64,000 nt of DNA from Nocardia goodfellowii (GCF_017875645.1 NZ_JAGGMR010000001.1:2480001-2544000); one strand, 5' to 3'; numbered from the stretch's first letter, positions 27,581 through 36,979 are shown. The notes: generated from the letters alone by a model not told the origin. Made by a program: numbers and translations.

Positions 27581-29062
27581 ATGCCAACTCAACGTAATCC
27601 GTGGCTGGCGCTCGGCGCGCTGGTCGTCGGCTTCTTCATGATCCTGCTGGACATGACGATCGTCGCGGTCGCCAATCCGGCGATCATGCGCGGACTGCAC
27701 GCCGATGTCTCCCAGGTGATCTGGGTGACCAGCGCCTATCTGCTCACCTACGCGGTGCCGCTGCTGGTGACCGGACGGCTCGGAGATCGCTTCGGCCCCA
27801 AGAACATCTACCTCATCGGTCTGGTCGTCTTCACCGCCGCGTCACTGGGTTGCGGTCTGTCGGGGACCATTACCCAGTTGATCGTCTGGCGGGCGGTCCA
27901 GGGTCTGGGCGCCGCGATGATGACGCCGCAGACCATGGCGGTCATCACGCGCACCTTCGCGCCGGACAAGCGCGGCGCGGCCATGGGACTGTGGGGCGGC
28001 GTGGCCGGGCTCGCGACGCTCGTCGGGCCGATTCTCGGTGGCGTGCTTATCGATTCGCTGGGCTGGGAGTGGATCTTCATTGTCAACGTGCCGGTCGGCA
28101 TCATCGCCTTCGGGCTGGTGGTGTGGCTGGTGCCGGTGCTGCCCACGCGCGCGCACAAATACGATCTGCCGGGTATCGCGCTCAGCGGTGTGGGGTTGTT
28201 CCTGCTGGTCTTCGGGTTGCAGGAGGGCAACACCTATGATTGGTCGCCGCGTATCTGGTTGCTGATCGTGGGCGGGCTGGTCTTCCTGGCGCTGTTCGTG
28301 CTGAACCAGGCGCGCAACAAGGACGAACCACTGATGCCGCTGGAGTTGTTCCGCGACCGCAACTTCGCGCTGTCGTCGCTGGCCATCGCCACCATGGGCG
28401 CGGCGGTGACCGCGCTGATGGTGCCCGCCTATTTCTATCTGCAAGCGGTACGCGATCTCTCGCCCACCGAATCCGCGCTGGTTTTCGCGCCGATGGCGAT
28501 CGTCACCGGCATCCTGTCACCGTTTGTCGGCAAATTCTCGGACAACGTGGCGCCGCGGATCGTGCCGACGGTCGGATTCGCGGCGTTCTCGGTCGCGGTG
28601 TTCTGGTGGGCGGTGCTGATGGCGCCGGACTCCTCGCTCGGCTGGTTCCTGGTCGCCGCCGCGCTCGCCGGGATCGCGAACGCGTGCATCTGGGGTCCGC
28701 TGGCCTCCACCGCCACCCATAACCTGCCGGTGCATCAGGCCGGTGCGGGCGCGGGCATCTACAACACCACGCGCCAGGTGGGTTCGGTGCTGGGCAGTGC
28801 CGCGATCAGCGCGCTAATCGCGGCGCGGATGTCGGCGAACGGGCTGGGCGGTGGCGCTCCGGCCGGTGAGGGCGCTGCCGGACAGAGCGCCGTCCCGGCA
28901 CAGATTCGGGACGAGTTCAGTGCCGCGCTCAGTGAAGCCATGCTCTTGCCGGCGGGCATCCTGCTGGTCGGCGTGCTGGCCGCGGCGCTGTTCGTCAGCC
29001 ACAGCCGTGGGGCGAAGAAACCGGTGGACGAGTCGGCGAAGGCTGAACCAGTGGCGCGGTGA
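27581..29062 (+). CDS. DHA2-family (14-helix) MFS drug exporter, copy 1
   Basis: Proton-driven multidrug efflux protein of the EmrB/QacA (DHA2) type, 493 residues. Motif A is GRLGDRFGPKN after helix 2, motif C-like GGVAGLATLVGPILGG marks antiporters, and helix 1 carries the acidic LLDMTIVAVANPAI motif. ATG at 27581, 27 bases after padR, with GGAACG upstream, so it is probably co-transcribed with the regulator. The next gene encodes a close paralogue. Confidence 0.92.
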   Translation: MPTQRNPWLALGALVVGFFMILLDMTIVAVANPAIMRGLHADVSQVIWVTSAYLLTYAVPLLVTGRLGDRFGPKNIYLIGLVVFTAASLGCGLSGTITQLIVWRAVQGLGAAMMTPQTMAVITRTFAPDKRGAAMGLWGGVAGLATLVGPILGGVLIDSLGWEWIFIVNVPVGIIAFGLVVWLVPVLPTRAHKYDLPGIALSGVGLFLLVFGLQEGNTYDWSPRIWLLIVGGLVFLALFVLNQARNKDEPLMPLELFRDRNFALSSLAIATMGAAVTALMVPAYFYLQAVRDLSPTESALVFAPMAIVTGILSPFVGKFSDNVAPRIVPTVGFAAFSVAVFWWAVLMAPDSSLGWFLVAAALAGIANACIWGPLASTATHNLPVHQAGAGAGIYNTTRQVGSVLGSAAISALIAARMSANGLGGGAPAGEGAAGQSAVPAQIRDEFSAALSEAMLLPAGILLVGVLAAALFVSHSRGAKKPVDESAKAEPVAR

Positions 29063-29075
29063 ATCGCGAGGGCGG

Positions 29076-29103
29076 TTGCATTCACGGTGCGCTCCCTTAC
29101 CCT
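29076..29103 (+). promoter_or_regulatory. Possible separate promoter for the second exporter
   Basis: TTGCAT (29076-29081), 16 bases, then TACCCT (29098-29103), about 45 bases before the ATG of the second exporter. It would let copy 2 be expressed apart from padR. No palindrome like the padR operator was found here. Confidence 0.35.
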
Positions 29104-29147
29104 GGGCAACGTTCTGGTTAACAGATGCTCGGTCGAAAGGAACGCCC

Positions 29148-30662
29148 ATGTCCGTGGCTGCCGGCACCGATCGCAATCCTTGGCTCGCGCTGTTCGCACT
29201 GGTCGTCGGATTCTTCATGATCCTGCTGGACATGACGATCGTCGCGGTCGCCAACCCGGCGATCCTCGCGGCTTTCCACGCCGATATCTCCCAGGTGATC
29301 TGGGTGACCAGCGCCTACCTGCTCACCTACGCGGTGCCGCTGCTGGTGACCGGACGGCTCGGTGACCGCTTCGGTCCCAAGAACGTCTACCTGGTGGGAC
29401 TGTTCGTCTTCACCGTCGCGTCCCTCGGTTGCGGGCTGTCCGGGAGCATCGGTCACCTGATCCTGTGGCGTGCCGTGCAGGGCGTCGGCGCGGCCTTGAT
29501 GACGCCGCAGACCATGGCGGTGATCACCCGCACCTTCCCGCCGGACAGGCGCGGCGCGGCCATGGGACTGTGGGGTGGCGTGGCGGGGCTGGCCACCCTG
29601 GTCGGCCCGATTCTCGGTGGCGTGCTGGTGGATTGGCGCGGCTGGGAATGGATATTCTTCGTCAACGTGCCCGTCGGCATCGCCGCTTTCGTCTTGGCGC
29701 TGTGGCTGGTGCCCACCCTGCCGACCCAGCTGCACGAATACGACGTGCCCGGCATTCTGCTCAGTGGCGGGGGAATCTTCCTGCTGGTCTTCGGAATTCA
29801 GGAGGGCAACAACTACGACTGGTCCGCGCGCATCTGGCTGATGATCGCCGCCGGACTGGTGCTGCTCGCGATGTTCGTGCGGAATCAGCAGCGCAATTCC
29901 GGCGAGCCGCTGCTGCCGATGAGCCTGTTCCGCGACCGCAACTTCGGTCTGTCGAACCTGGCGATCGCCGCTATGGGGGCGGCCGTCACCGCCATGATGG
30001 TGCCGTCGTACTTCTATCTCCAGGCGGTACGCGAACTGTCACCGACGGAATCCGCGCTGGTCTTCGCCCCGATGGCGGTCGTCACCGGGCTCTGCGCCCC
30101 GCTCATCGGCAAGGTCTCCGACACACTGCATCCGCGCATGCTCCCGACTTTCGGTTTTGTCCTCTTCACCCTCGCCATTCTGGCGTTCTCGGTGTTGATG
30201 CGGCCGCACACCGCCCTGGTCTGGTACCTCGTGGCGGCCGGTTTCGCCGGCCTGGCGAACGCGTGCATCTGGGCCCCGCTCGCCTCCGCCGCCACCCACA
30301 ACCTCCCGGTCCACCAAGCGGGTGCTGGCGCGGGCGTCTACAACACCACCCGCCAGGTCGGCTCGGTGCTGGGCAGCGCCGCCATCAGCGCGCTCATCTC
30401 CGCCCGTGTCGCCGCCCACGGACTCGGCAGCGGCAAGATCGCCGAAGGCGGTGCGGGCCAAGGGCCCATCCCCGAACCCGTCAAGGAAGCCTTCAGCGCC
30501 GCCCTCGGCCAATCCATGCTCCTGCCCGCCGCCATCCTGCTCGTCGGCGTGCTCGCCGCGGCCCTGTTCGTCAGTCACGGGCGGTCCGCGCCCAACAGCT
30601 ACACCGACGACCCCGCGTCTTCAGCGCAGCGTACGAGTAATGGTGGGACGATGACCATGTGA
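29148..30662 (+). CDS. DHA2-family MFS drug exporter, copy 2
   Basis: 504-residue paralogue of the preceding exporter. Long blocks are identical or nearly so (FMILLDMTIVAVANPAI, SQVIWVTSAYLLTYAVPLLV, NLPVHQAGAGAG), while the extracellular and C-terminal parts differ, for example GSGKIAEGGAGQGPIPEPVK against GGGAPAGEGAAGQSAVPAQI. This is a tandem duplication, with the most strongly conserved stretches also near-identical at DNA level. AAAGGA lies eight bases before the ATG. Substrate specificity cannot be read from sequence. Confidence 0.92.
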   Translation: MSVAAGTDRNPWLALFALVVGFFMILLDMTIVAVANPAILAAFHADISQVIWVTSAYLLTYAVPLLVTGRLGDRFGPKNVYLVGLFVFTVASLGCGLSGSIGHLILWRAVQGVGAALMTPQTMAVITRTFPPDRRGAAMGLWGGVAGLATLVGPILGGVLVDWRGWEWIFFVNVPVGIAAFVLALWLVPTLPTQLHEYDVPGILLSGGGIFLLVFGIQEGNNYDWSARIWLMIAAGLVLLAMFVRNQQRNSGEPLLPMSLFRDRNFGLSNLAIAAMGAAVTAMMVPSYFYLQAVRELSPTESALVFAPMAVVTGLCAPLIGKVSDTLHPRMLPTFGFVLFTLAILAFSVLMRPHTALVWYLVAAGFAGLANACIWAPLASAATHNLPVHQAGAGAGVYNTTRQVGSVLGSAAISALISARVAAHGLGSGKIAEGGAGQGPIPEPVKEAFSAALGQSMLLPAAILLVGVLAAALFVSHGRSAPNSYTDDPASSAQRTSNGGTMTM

Positions 30663-30968
30663 GCGAGTTGCTCCGCCGGACCGCCGTCTTGACTGCCATC
30701 CTCGACCTCGCGGACTTCATTGAGCGGTGGTTCTCAGTGTCCTACTGTGGGGCGGCGATGGCGTTGCCGGAAGGTATATGAGCTCGAAGCAGCGTCACAG
30801 GCGCGGAACAATTGGCGCCAGTGTGATGGCTTCGCCGTGACTTCCGGACCGGCGCCCTGCCGAGGCAGGCCACCCAAATTCGTGATAGAGGTACCACCTC
30901 ACCCGGGCGGCGCCGGGTTGTTGGGCGTTGCTCGTGTCTCCGGAGAGGGAACTCGGTAGCCTGAGGGC
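30663..30968. other. 306-base gap at the left edge of the AT-richer cassette
   Basis: No supported gene; the open frame at 30720-30959 has no recognisable features. The stretch becomes more A/T-rich to the right. TAGCCT at 30957-30962 lies 6 bases before the ATG of the ATPase gene and may be its -10 element. No att-like direct repeat with the right edge near 33.04-33.10 kb was found by eye. Confidence 0.5.
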
Positions 30969-32396
30969 ATGCTCACCAGGCTGGAGATTCAGGGATTCAA
31001 AAACCTTCTTGATGTTCAGGTGGATTTCGGCCCGTTCACCTGTATCGCTGGTGCGAATGGGATGGGCAAGTCGAATGTGTTCGACGCCATTGAATTTCTC
31101 GCACATCTCGCAACCGAGCCGCTGGTCGAAGCATCGCAACGGGTGCGTAGTGCATCAGGGGTTCGTGGCGGCGACCCCCGCGACCTGTTCTGGGATGGCT
31201 ACGGAGACCACGAGCAACGGATGTGGTTTGCTGCGGAGATGATCGTACCGGCCGAAGTCGAAGACGACCTCGGTGCGTCTGCTTCTGCAACAACCACTTT
31301 TTTGCGCTACGAGCTCGAACTTGGCTACTCGGCACCCGAAGGGGATAGCAGCTTCGGGCGGTTGGCGCTGCATAGGGAGGAGCTTCGGCACATCAATCGG
31401 GGTGACGCGCCAAAGCACATCCATTTCCCGCATAGCGCAAAAAATTTCCGCAATGAGGTGATTACCGGGCAGCGGCGCGGCGGAGCTTTTCTTTCGACCG
31501 GAGAGCGTGACGGCGCGACTGTCATCAACGTCCATGGCGACGGGGGAAGTTTTGGAAAACCGCAACCGCGCGGCGCCGCGCGTGCAGGCAGAACCGTGCT
31601 CAGCACAGTGACCACCAATGACTATCCGACTATCCTCGCTGCTCGACGTGAGATGCAGAGTTGGCACAGGCTTGCGCTGGAGCCTTCGGCATTGCGGGCA
31701 CCAGATGGTTTTTCCGACCCCCGGTCGATGGAAACGAACGGGCGGCATCTCGCGGCGACGCTGTATCGAATCGCGAATGAGTCAGTGTCAGGTGCCGAAA
31801 ATCCAGAGTCCGAGGCCGTCTACGCGCAAGTCGCTGACCGGCTATCCGATCTTTCCGGTGTAGACGTGGAAAGTTTGCGGGTCGAGCCCGATAAGGTTCG
31901 CGAGGTATTCACTTTATTTCTGCGGGAACGCAGCGGGCTTCAACTGCCTGCCCGCGCATTGTCCGAAGGCACGCTCCGTTTTTTGGCGCTGTGTGTCCTA
32001 CTGGAGGACACCACCTTCACAGGTTTGGTTTGTATGGAGGAGCCGGAGAACGGCATTCACCCAGCGAACCTCCCCGCGATGGTTCAGTTGGTGCATGACC
32101 TGGCAGTGGACCCCAAAGAGAAGACTGGCCCCGGAAACCCCTTCCGGCAGGTCATTATCAATACGCATTCACCCGGCGTTGTCCAGTTGTGTGATCCCGC
32201 GGATCTACTTTTGGCGGAGACCCGTCCGTATCGCACACCGGATGGGACTATAACGACGGCTCTGTCACTACTGCCGTTTAGCGGTACATGGCGTTCGACC
32301 CCAGGAACGGTCACGGCCTCGAAGGCGGATTACGTGCCGTATCTCGCGGCACCCGCAGGGGCACAACTTCGGTTGCCATTGGATATAGCCGGATGA
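30969..32396 (+). CDS. ABC-type AAA_21 ATPase of a probable defence cassette
   Basis: 475-residue SMC/ABC-like ATPase. Walker A GANGMGKSN at 28-36, signature LSEGTLR at 331-337, Walker B LVCMEEPENGIHP at 353-365 and the H-loop INTHSP at 397-402 are all intact, with a poorly conserved insert at 90-290. Such single-chain AAA_15/AAA_21 ATPases pair with Toprim nucleases in anti-phage systems such as PARIS and OLD-like systems. The next gene, overlapping by 4 bases, is a Toprim-like protein, supporting that role. Third codon positions use A and T far more than neighbouring genes, a sign of recent transfer. Confidence 0.85.
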   Translation: MLTRLEIQGFKNLLDVQVDFGPFTCIAGANGMGKSNVFDAIEFLAHLATEPLVEASQRVRSASGVRGGDPRDLFWDGYGDHEQRMWFAAEMIVPAEVEDDLGASASATTTFLRYELELGYSAPEGDSSFGRLALHREELRHINRGDAPKHIHFPHSAKNFRNEVITGQRRGGAFLSTGERDGATVINVHGDGGSFGKPQPRGAARAGRTVLSTVTTNDYPTILAARREMQSWHRLALEPSALRAPDGFSDPRSMETNGRHLAATLYRIANESVSGAENPESEAVYAQVADRLSDLSGVDVESLRVEPDKVREVFTLFLRERSGLQLPARALSEGTLRFLALCVLLEDTTFTGLVCMEEPENGIHPANLPAMVQLVHDLAVDPKEKTGPGNPFRQVIINTHSPGVVQLCDPADLLLAETRPYRTPDGTITTALSLLPFSGTWRSTPGTVTASKADYVPYLAAPAGAQLRLPLDIAG

Positions 32397-33040
32397 GGCA
32401 CACAGTCTACTCAGGACTGTTCGTTTGCGAGGGCACCTCGGATCTGCCCCTCGCTGAAATTGTCGAGACACTCTTTATCGAGCGCGGTGCCGATACCCGC
32501 TTGAGCCGTCCAGACTATTCATTGCTCGGCAGGGTTCCCAAGGATGTGCAGTCGCGGGTGCGTGCGGGAGTGGAACTAATGGATGGTCCCGTAGACCTCA
32601 TTGTCATTCATCGCGACGCGGACAACGCAGGGACCGCCCAACGGCGTGATGAGATTACTCGCGCTGTGACCTCAGTGCTTCCGGCCGCTGCTGCGGTTCC
32701 GGTGATTCCGGTTCGGATGACTGAAGCATGGTTGCTACTCGATGAGGACGCTATTCGACGCGTCGCCGGTAACCCGAAGGGACGTAACGGCCTGGGCTTG
32801 CCGTCGGTGCGAAAAGTGGAATCAGTGCCTGACCCCAAGCAGCTACTGCAGCAAAGTTTGCTGAAAGCTGCAGACTGCACAGGGCGCCGCCGCGAACAGG
32901 TGGCCAAACGATTCAACGAGCATCGTCGGCAGTTGCTGCAAAGGGTCGACTGGTCTGGTCCGATCAGCGAACTACCGAGTTGGCGCCAACTAATTGCAGA
33001 CATCGAATGTGCCGCCGAACTCTTGACATCGCGGAGGTGA
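32393..33040 (+). CDS. DUF4276-type Toprim-like effector partner
   Basis: 215-residue protein of the DUF4276 kind. It has the Toprim-like acidic pattern: E13 in FVCEGTSD, then D75 and D77 in VIHRDADNAG, and the family segment RMTEAWLLLDEDAIRRVAG. In Toprim enzymes these acids bind Mg2+ for nucleic-acid cleavage. The ATG overlaps the ATPase stop (ATGA), so the proteins are made together. By analogy with PARIS (AriA ATPase holding AriB Toprim), the ATPase may restrain this protein until a phage trigger releases it; that is inference. Confidence 0.75.
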   Translation: MRHTVYSGLFVCEGTSDLPLAEIVETLFIERGADTRLSRPDYSLLGRVPKDVQSRVRAGVELMDGPVDLIVIHRDADNAGTAQRRDEITRAVTSVLPAAAAVPVIPVRMTEAWLLLDEDAIRRVAGNPKGRNGLGLPSVRKVESVPDPKQLLQQSLLKAADCTGRRREQVAKRFNEHRRQLLQRVDWSGPISELPSWRQLIADIECAAELLTSRR

Positions 33041-33098
33041 TGGATCACGGTTTCCATACTTGCTTTCCAGACTCCGGCGGTTGGTTCGGGCACGTGAG

Positions 33099-34916
33099 TC
33101 AGCTGACCTGGACGTTGACCGAGGGGTAGCCGGTGGCGCCGTCGGGGATGACGTCCTGGAATTCGGCGGTTTGGGGTTGGCCGGTGGCGTCGGTGGCGCG
33201 GGCGCGGATGGTGTGCGGGCCGGGGGTGGCGTCCCAGTCGTAGACCCATTGCCGCCAGGTGTCGATGGATTGGTCGGCCGAGAGGCGGGCGGGTTGCCAT
33301 GGGCCGCTGTCGATTTGGACTTCGACCGCGGTGATGCCGCGGTGCTGGGCCCAGGCGATCCCGGCGATCGGGACGCGGCCGGCGCTGAGGCGGGCGCGGG
33401 CGCGGGGAGTGTCGATGCGGGAGGCGGTTTTGATCGGGCCCTGGGCGGACCAGCCACGGCGGGTCCAGTAGGCGGTGGCCCGGTCGAAGCGGGTGATCTC
33501 CAGGTCGGTGACCCATTTGGTGGCCGAGACGTAGCCGTAGAGGCCGGGCACGACCAGGCGGGCGGGGTAGCCGTGCGAGACCGGCAGGGGTTCGCCGTTC
33601 ATGCCAACGGCGAGCAAGGAGTCGCGGCCGTCGGTAAGGGCGGAAAGCGGTGTGCCGCAGGTCCAACCATCCTTGGAGGTGGACAGCACCATGTCGGCGT
33701 CCGGGTGCGCGCCCGCTTCGGCGAGGAGTTCGTCGAGCCGGTAGCCGCGCCAGAGGGCGTTGCCGATCAGGTCCCCGCCGATCGGGTTCGAGACACATGC
33801 CAGGGTGATCAAGCGCTCCACCGCGGTCCGGTTCGCGAGATCGGCCCAGCTGAGCGTGATTTCGCGATCGACCAGGCCGTGGATGCGCAGGGACCAGTCC
33901 TCGATCGAGACCTGCGGGACGGTCAGCGCGGTGTCGATCCGGTAGAACTCCGAGTTCGGGGTCAGGTAGGGGGCCAGGCCGGGGATCTGCAGATCCGCTT
34001 CCGGCGTAAGGGAAATCGGGGGGCCGCTGGGTTGCGGGAGTCGCACGGCCGCGCGCTCCACCGAGACGTCGGCGCGCTGTAGCCCGAGCAGCCGTCCGCC
34101 CACTCCGGCCGCCACCGCCAGCCCGCCGGTGATCAGGATGCCGCGCAACAACGTCCGCCGTTCCGGCAGCGCGATCTGTGGCGCGACCGGCACCGGCGCT
34201 GCGTGGTCCTCGGATCGTGTTGGGGCGGTGGCGGTCTCGACGGAGTTGATGTCAGAGGCATCGGATCGTGTTGGTGTAGGAGCGTTCTTGACCGAGTCGG
34301 TGTCAGAGGCGTCGGATCGTGTTGGTTCGGAAGCGTTCTCGACCGAGTCGGCGTCGGAGACGTCCGATCGTGTTGGATTGATGGCGTGCTCGAGCGAGCC
34401 GGAGGCGATGGTCGCGGATGGGGCCGGAGAGATCGGGCTCTCGGCCGCGCGGGGTTCCCCGACCTCGGATCGAGCCGCGACGACCGCGTTTTCCGCGTCG
34501 TCGATCATCGCGGTCAGTACCCGCAGCGCGTAGATCCCCGCAGCGACGCCCAGCACCGTCGGCAGCGCACCCGGCGCCCCGGTACGGCCCACCGCGATGA
34601 CGGCGACCAGCACCCCGAACAGGCCCAGCAGGAGCGACCCCGCCGCCCGCTTCGCGCGTTCGACCGCACCGGCGATCCCGGCGAACACCGCCGCCACAAC
34701 CCCCATACACAGGTACAGCACCGCTTTGTCATTGGTGCCGAAGGTCTGGATTGCCCACTCCCGCAGCCCGTCCGGCGTGTGGTCGATGACGGTCGAGCCG
34801 AGCACGACCAGCGGGGCGCTGTCCGCCCCGGTGAACGCGGCGACCAGCTCGGCCACACCGAGGGCCAGCCCGGCAGCCAGAATCCCCGCAACCACCCGGA
34901 AACGCAGTTCGGCCAT
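33099..34916 (-). CDS. Membrane-anchored sulfite-oxidase-family molybdoenzyme
   Basis: 605-residue oxidoreductase. Four membrane helices lie at about 8-30, 65-85, 91-110 and 118-137. A disordered linker (140-245) contains a 17-residue tandem repeat, then RRTLLRGILITGGLAVAAGVGG forms a fifth hydrophobic segment with a twin-arginine start. Residues about 300-480 are the sulfite-oxidase molybdopterin domain, with the Mo-ligand cysteine in ITLACVSNPIGGDLIGNALW, and the Mo-co dimerisation domain ends the protein. Substrate unknown; relatives act on sulfite or oxidised methionine. TAGGCT lies 6 bases before the ATG. Confidence 0.88.
   Translation of the reverse strand: MAELRFRVVAGILAAGLALGVAELVAAFTGADSAPLVVLGSTVIDHTPDGLREWAIQTFGTNDKAVLYLCMGVVAAVFAGIAGAVERAKRAAGSLLLGLFGVLVAVIAVGRTGAPGALPTVLGVAAGIYALRVLTAMIDDAENAVVAARSEVGEPRAAESPISPAPSATIASGSLEHAINPTRSDVSDADSVENASEPTRSDASDTDSVKNAPTPTRSDASDINSVETATAPTRSEDHAAPVPVAPQIALPERRTLLRGILITGGLAVAAGVGGRLLGLQRADVSVERAAVRLPQPSGPPISLTPEADLQIPGLAPYLTPNSEFYRIDTALTVPQVSIEDWSLRIHGLVDREITLSWADLANRTAVERLITLACVSNPIGGDLIGNALWRGYRLDELLAEAGAHPDADMVLSTSKDGWTCGTPLSALTDGRDSLLAVGMNGEPLPVSHGYPARLVVPGLYGYVSATKWVTDLEITRFDRATAYWTRRGWSAQGPIKTASRIDTPRARARLSAGRVPIAGIAWAQHRGITAVEVQIDSGPWQPARLSADQSIDTWRQWVYDWDATPGPHTIRARATDATGQPQTAEFQDVIPDGATGYPSVNVQVS
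34211..34376 (-). repeat. 51-base in-frame tandem repeat, about 3.2 copies
   Basis: Copies start 51 bases apart (CGGATCGTGTTGG at 34211, 34262, 34313 and a variant at 34364). They encode PTRSDVSDADSVENASE, PTRSDASDTDSVKNAPT and PTRSDASDINSVETATA plus a partial PTRSE in the linker of the molybdoenzyme. Unit length is a multiple of three, so copy-number changes keep the frame. Confidence 0.9.
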
Positions 34917-35017
34917 GGCCAGAGCCTACTGGCGCCCGCGCGGAATCCGCGCCTCCCGCGGCAGGCATGCGCGCCGGACCGGGAGCGCCCCGGACGGCGG
35001 GGCGAGGCCTTACGCGA

Positions 35018-35056
35018 AAGGCGCTGCCCGCGAATCGACTTCGCGGACAGCGCCTT
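35018..35056 (-). terminator. Long hairpin terminator after the fadD gene
   Basis: A 17-base arm (35018-35034) pairs with 35040-35056 with one mismatch over a 5-base loop. There is no T-tract, as is common for actinobacterial terminators. It begins 9 bases after the fadD stop codon and precedes the divergent-oriented space upstream of the molybdoenzyme promoter. Confidence 0.7.
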
Positions 35057-35064
35057 CGGTTACC

Positions 35065-36858
35065 TCAGTTGTAGATCGCGTCCACGTCGGCGGCGTACTG
35101 CTTCATCACCACGTTGCGCTTGAGCGACATCTTCGGGGTGAGCTCGCCGGTTTCCTGGGTCCAGTCGACCGACAGGATGCGGATCTTCTTGATGGCCTCG
35201 GCCTTGGAGACCTTGTGGTTGGTCTCGGCGACGGCGGCGTCGATCTCGGCGACCAGGGCCGAGTTCTCGACCAACTGCTCGATCGGCGTGTCGGTGGCGA
35301 CGCCGTTGCGTTCCTTCCAGCCCGGCAGGGCTTCCGGATCGAGGGTGATCAGCGCGCCGATGAAGGGCTGACCATCGCCGACCACCATGACCTGGCTGAT
35401 CAGCGGGTGCGCGCGCAGGGAATCCTCGAGCACGGCGGGGGAAACATTCTTGCCGCCCGCGGTGACGATGATTTCCTTCTTGCGGCCGGTGATGGTGACG
35501 TAGCCGTCGGCGTCGACGGCGCCGAGATCACCGGTCTTGAACCAGCCGTCGGTGAACGACTCGGCGGTGGCCTCGTCGTTCTGCCAGTACCCGCCGAAGA
35601 CCGAGAAGCCCTTCAGCAGCAGCTCGCCGTCCTCGGCGATCTTGACCGCATGGCCTTCGGTGGGCTTGCCGACCGAGCCGACCCGAATGTTCTCGGGGGT
35701 GTTCACGGTGACCGCGGCGGTGGTCTCGGTCAGGCCGTAGCCCTCATAGATGGTGACGCCGACGCCCCGGAAGAAGTGGCCCAGGCGCGCGCCGAGCGGG
35801 CCGCCGCCGGAGACCGAGGCCTCGCACTGCCCGCCCAGCGCGGTGCGCAGCTTGCTGTAGACGAGCTTGTCGAACAGGGCGTGCTTGAGCTTGAGCACCA
35901 GGCCCGCGCCGCCGTTGTCGAGCGCCTCGCTGTAGGCGATGGCGGTGTCGGCGGCCGCGTCGAAGATCTTGCCCTTGCCGCCGTCGTGCGCCTTCTGCTT
36001 GGCGCTGTTGAACACCTTCTCGAACACGCGCGGCACGGCGAGGATGTAGTGCGGGCGGTAGGCGCCGAACTGGTCGACCAGGGTGGTCCAGTCGGCGGTG
36101 AACCGGATGGTGACCCGGGCGTCGAAGGAGGCCAGGGTCAGCGCACGGGCGAACACGTGGGCCATGGGCAAGAACATCAGAGTCTTCTTGCCCGGACCCA
36201 TGAACTTGTCCGCCGCGATGCGGTCGGAGCGGGACTGGCCGTACAGGTTCGCGTGGGTGAGCGCGACGCCCTTGGGACGGCCGGTGGTGCCGGAGGTGTA
36301 GATGAGGGTGGCGGGCGATTCCGCGCCGACCTGCTTGCGGCGCTCGTGCACCACGCTGTCGTCGAGGTCCGCGCCCCGCGCGATGAGCTGGTCGACAGCA
36401 CCCTGGTCGATCTGCAGGGTCTCGGCCAGATCGGGCAGCGCGCCGTCCTCGATCTCCGCGATGGTGGCCTGGTGCTTGTCGTTCTCCAGGATCAGCAGCT
36501 TGGTCGCCGAATCCTGCAGGATCCACTTGGCCTGTTCGGCGGCGGAGCTGTCGTAGATCGCGACGGTGCAGCCGCCGGCCGCCCAGATGGCGAAGTCGAT
36601 GAGCGCCCACTCGTAGCGGGTGGCGGCCATGATGGCCACCCGGTCGCCGACCTCGATGCCGGAGGCGATGATGCCTTTCGCGACGCCGGTAACGGCTTTC
36701 GCGAATTCGGCGGCGGTCACATCGGTGAAGCCGCCTTTTTCGTCCGGCACGTTGAACAGGACCGCGTCGGGCGACTGTTCCGCGTGCCGGAAGACGTTGT
36801 CGGAATTGTTCGCGTCTGCCGGGATTTTGTAAGAAGCCGGAACTTCGAACTCGCGCAT
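35065..36858 (-). CDS. Long-chain acyl-CoA synthetase, FadD15 type
   Basis: 597-residue AMP-forming long-chain fatty acid:CoA ligase. Core motifs are LIYTSGTTGRPKGVALTH, the YGLTETTAAVTVNTP block, and GWFKTGDLGAVD with GRKKEIIVTAGGKNVSP. The C-terminal lysine region is LTPKMSLKRNVVMKQY. Length and the MREFEVPA-type N-terminus match mycobacterial FadD15. GGAAGGG lies 6 bases before the ATG and TAGATT about 35 bases upstream is a possible -10. It supplies acyl-CoA for lipid catabolism or assembly; it is separate from the monooxygenase operon by 120 bases. Confidence 0.93.
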   Translation of the reverse strand: MREFEVPASYKIPADANNSDNVFRHAEQSPDAVLFNVPDEKGGFTDVTAAEFAKAVTGVAKGIIASGIEVGDRVAIMAATRYEWALIDFAIWAAGGCTVAIYDSSAAEQAKWILQDSATKLLILENDKHQATIAEIEDGALPDLAETLQIDQGAVDQLIARGADLDDSVVHERRKQVGAESPATLIYTSGTTGRPKGVALTHANLYGQSRSDRIAADKFMGPGKKTLMFLPMAHVFARALTLASFDARVTIRFTADWTTLVDQFGAYRPHYILAVPRVFEKVFNSAKQKAHDGGKGKIFDAAADTAIAYSEALDNGGAGLVLKLKHALFDKLVYSKLRTALGGQCEASVSGGGPLGARLGHFFRGVGVTIYEGYGLTETTAAVTVNTPENIRVGSVGKPTEGHAVKIAEDGELLLKGFSVFGGYWQNDEATAESFTDGWFKTGDLGAVDADGYVTITGRKKEIIVTAGGKNVSPAVLEDSLRAHPLISQVMVVGDGQPFIGALITLDPEALPGWKERNGVATDTPIEQLVENSALVAEIDAAVAETNHKVSKAEAIKKIRILSVDWTQETGELTPKMSLKRNVVMKQYAADVDAIYN

Positions 36859-36979
36859 CAGTGCCCTTCCACGTGGTTTACTCGCCAGTAATCTACGACA
36901 CCTAAGTGGCGGTCGCCATATCGACCACCGGAAACCCGCGCGGCACGCCGCCCACCGCCGCTGAAATCGAGAATCGAAA

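Noticed and set aside
30720..30959. 79-codon frame before the defence cassette
   Set aside because: No family features; its end lies at the putative promoter of the ATPase gene.
30663..33098. Integrated element with flanking direct repeats
   Set aside because: No integrase, tRNA or matching flanking repeats were found; only codon and base composition suggest transfer.
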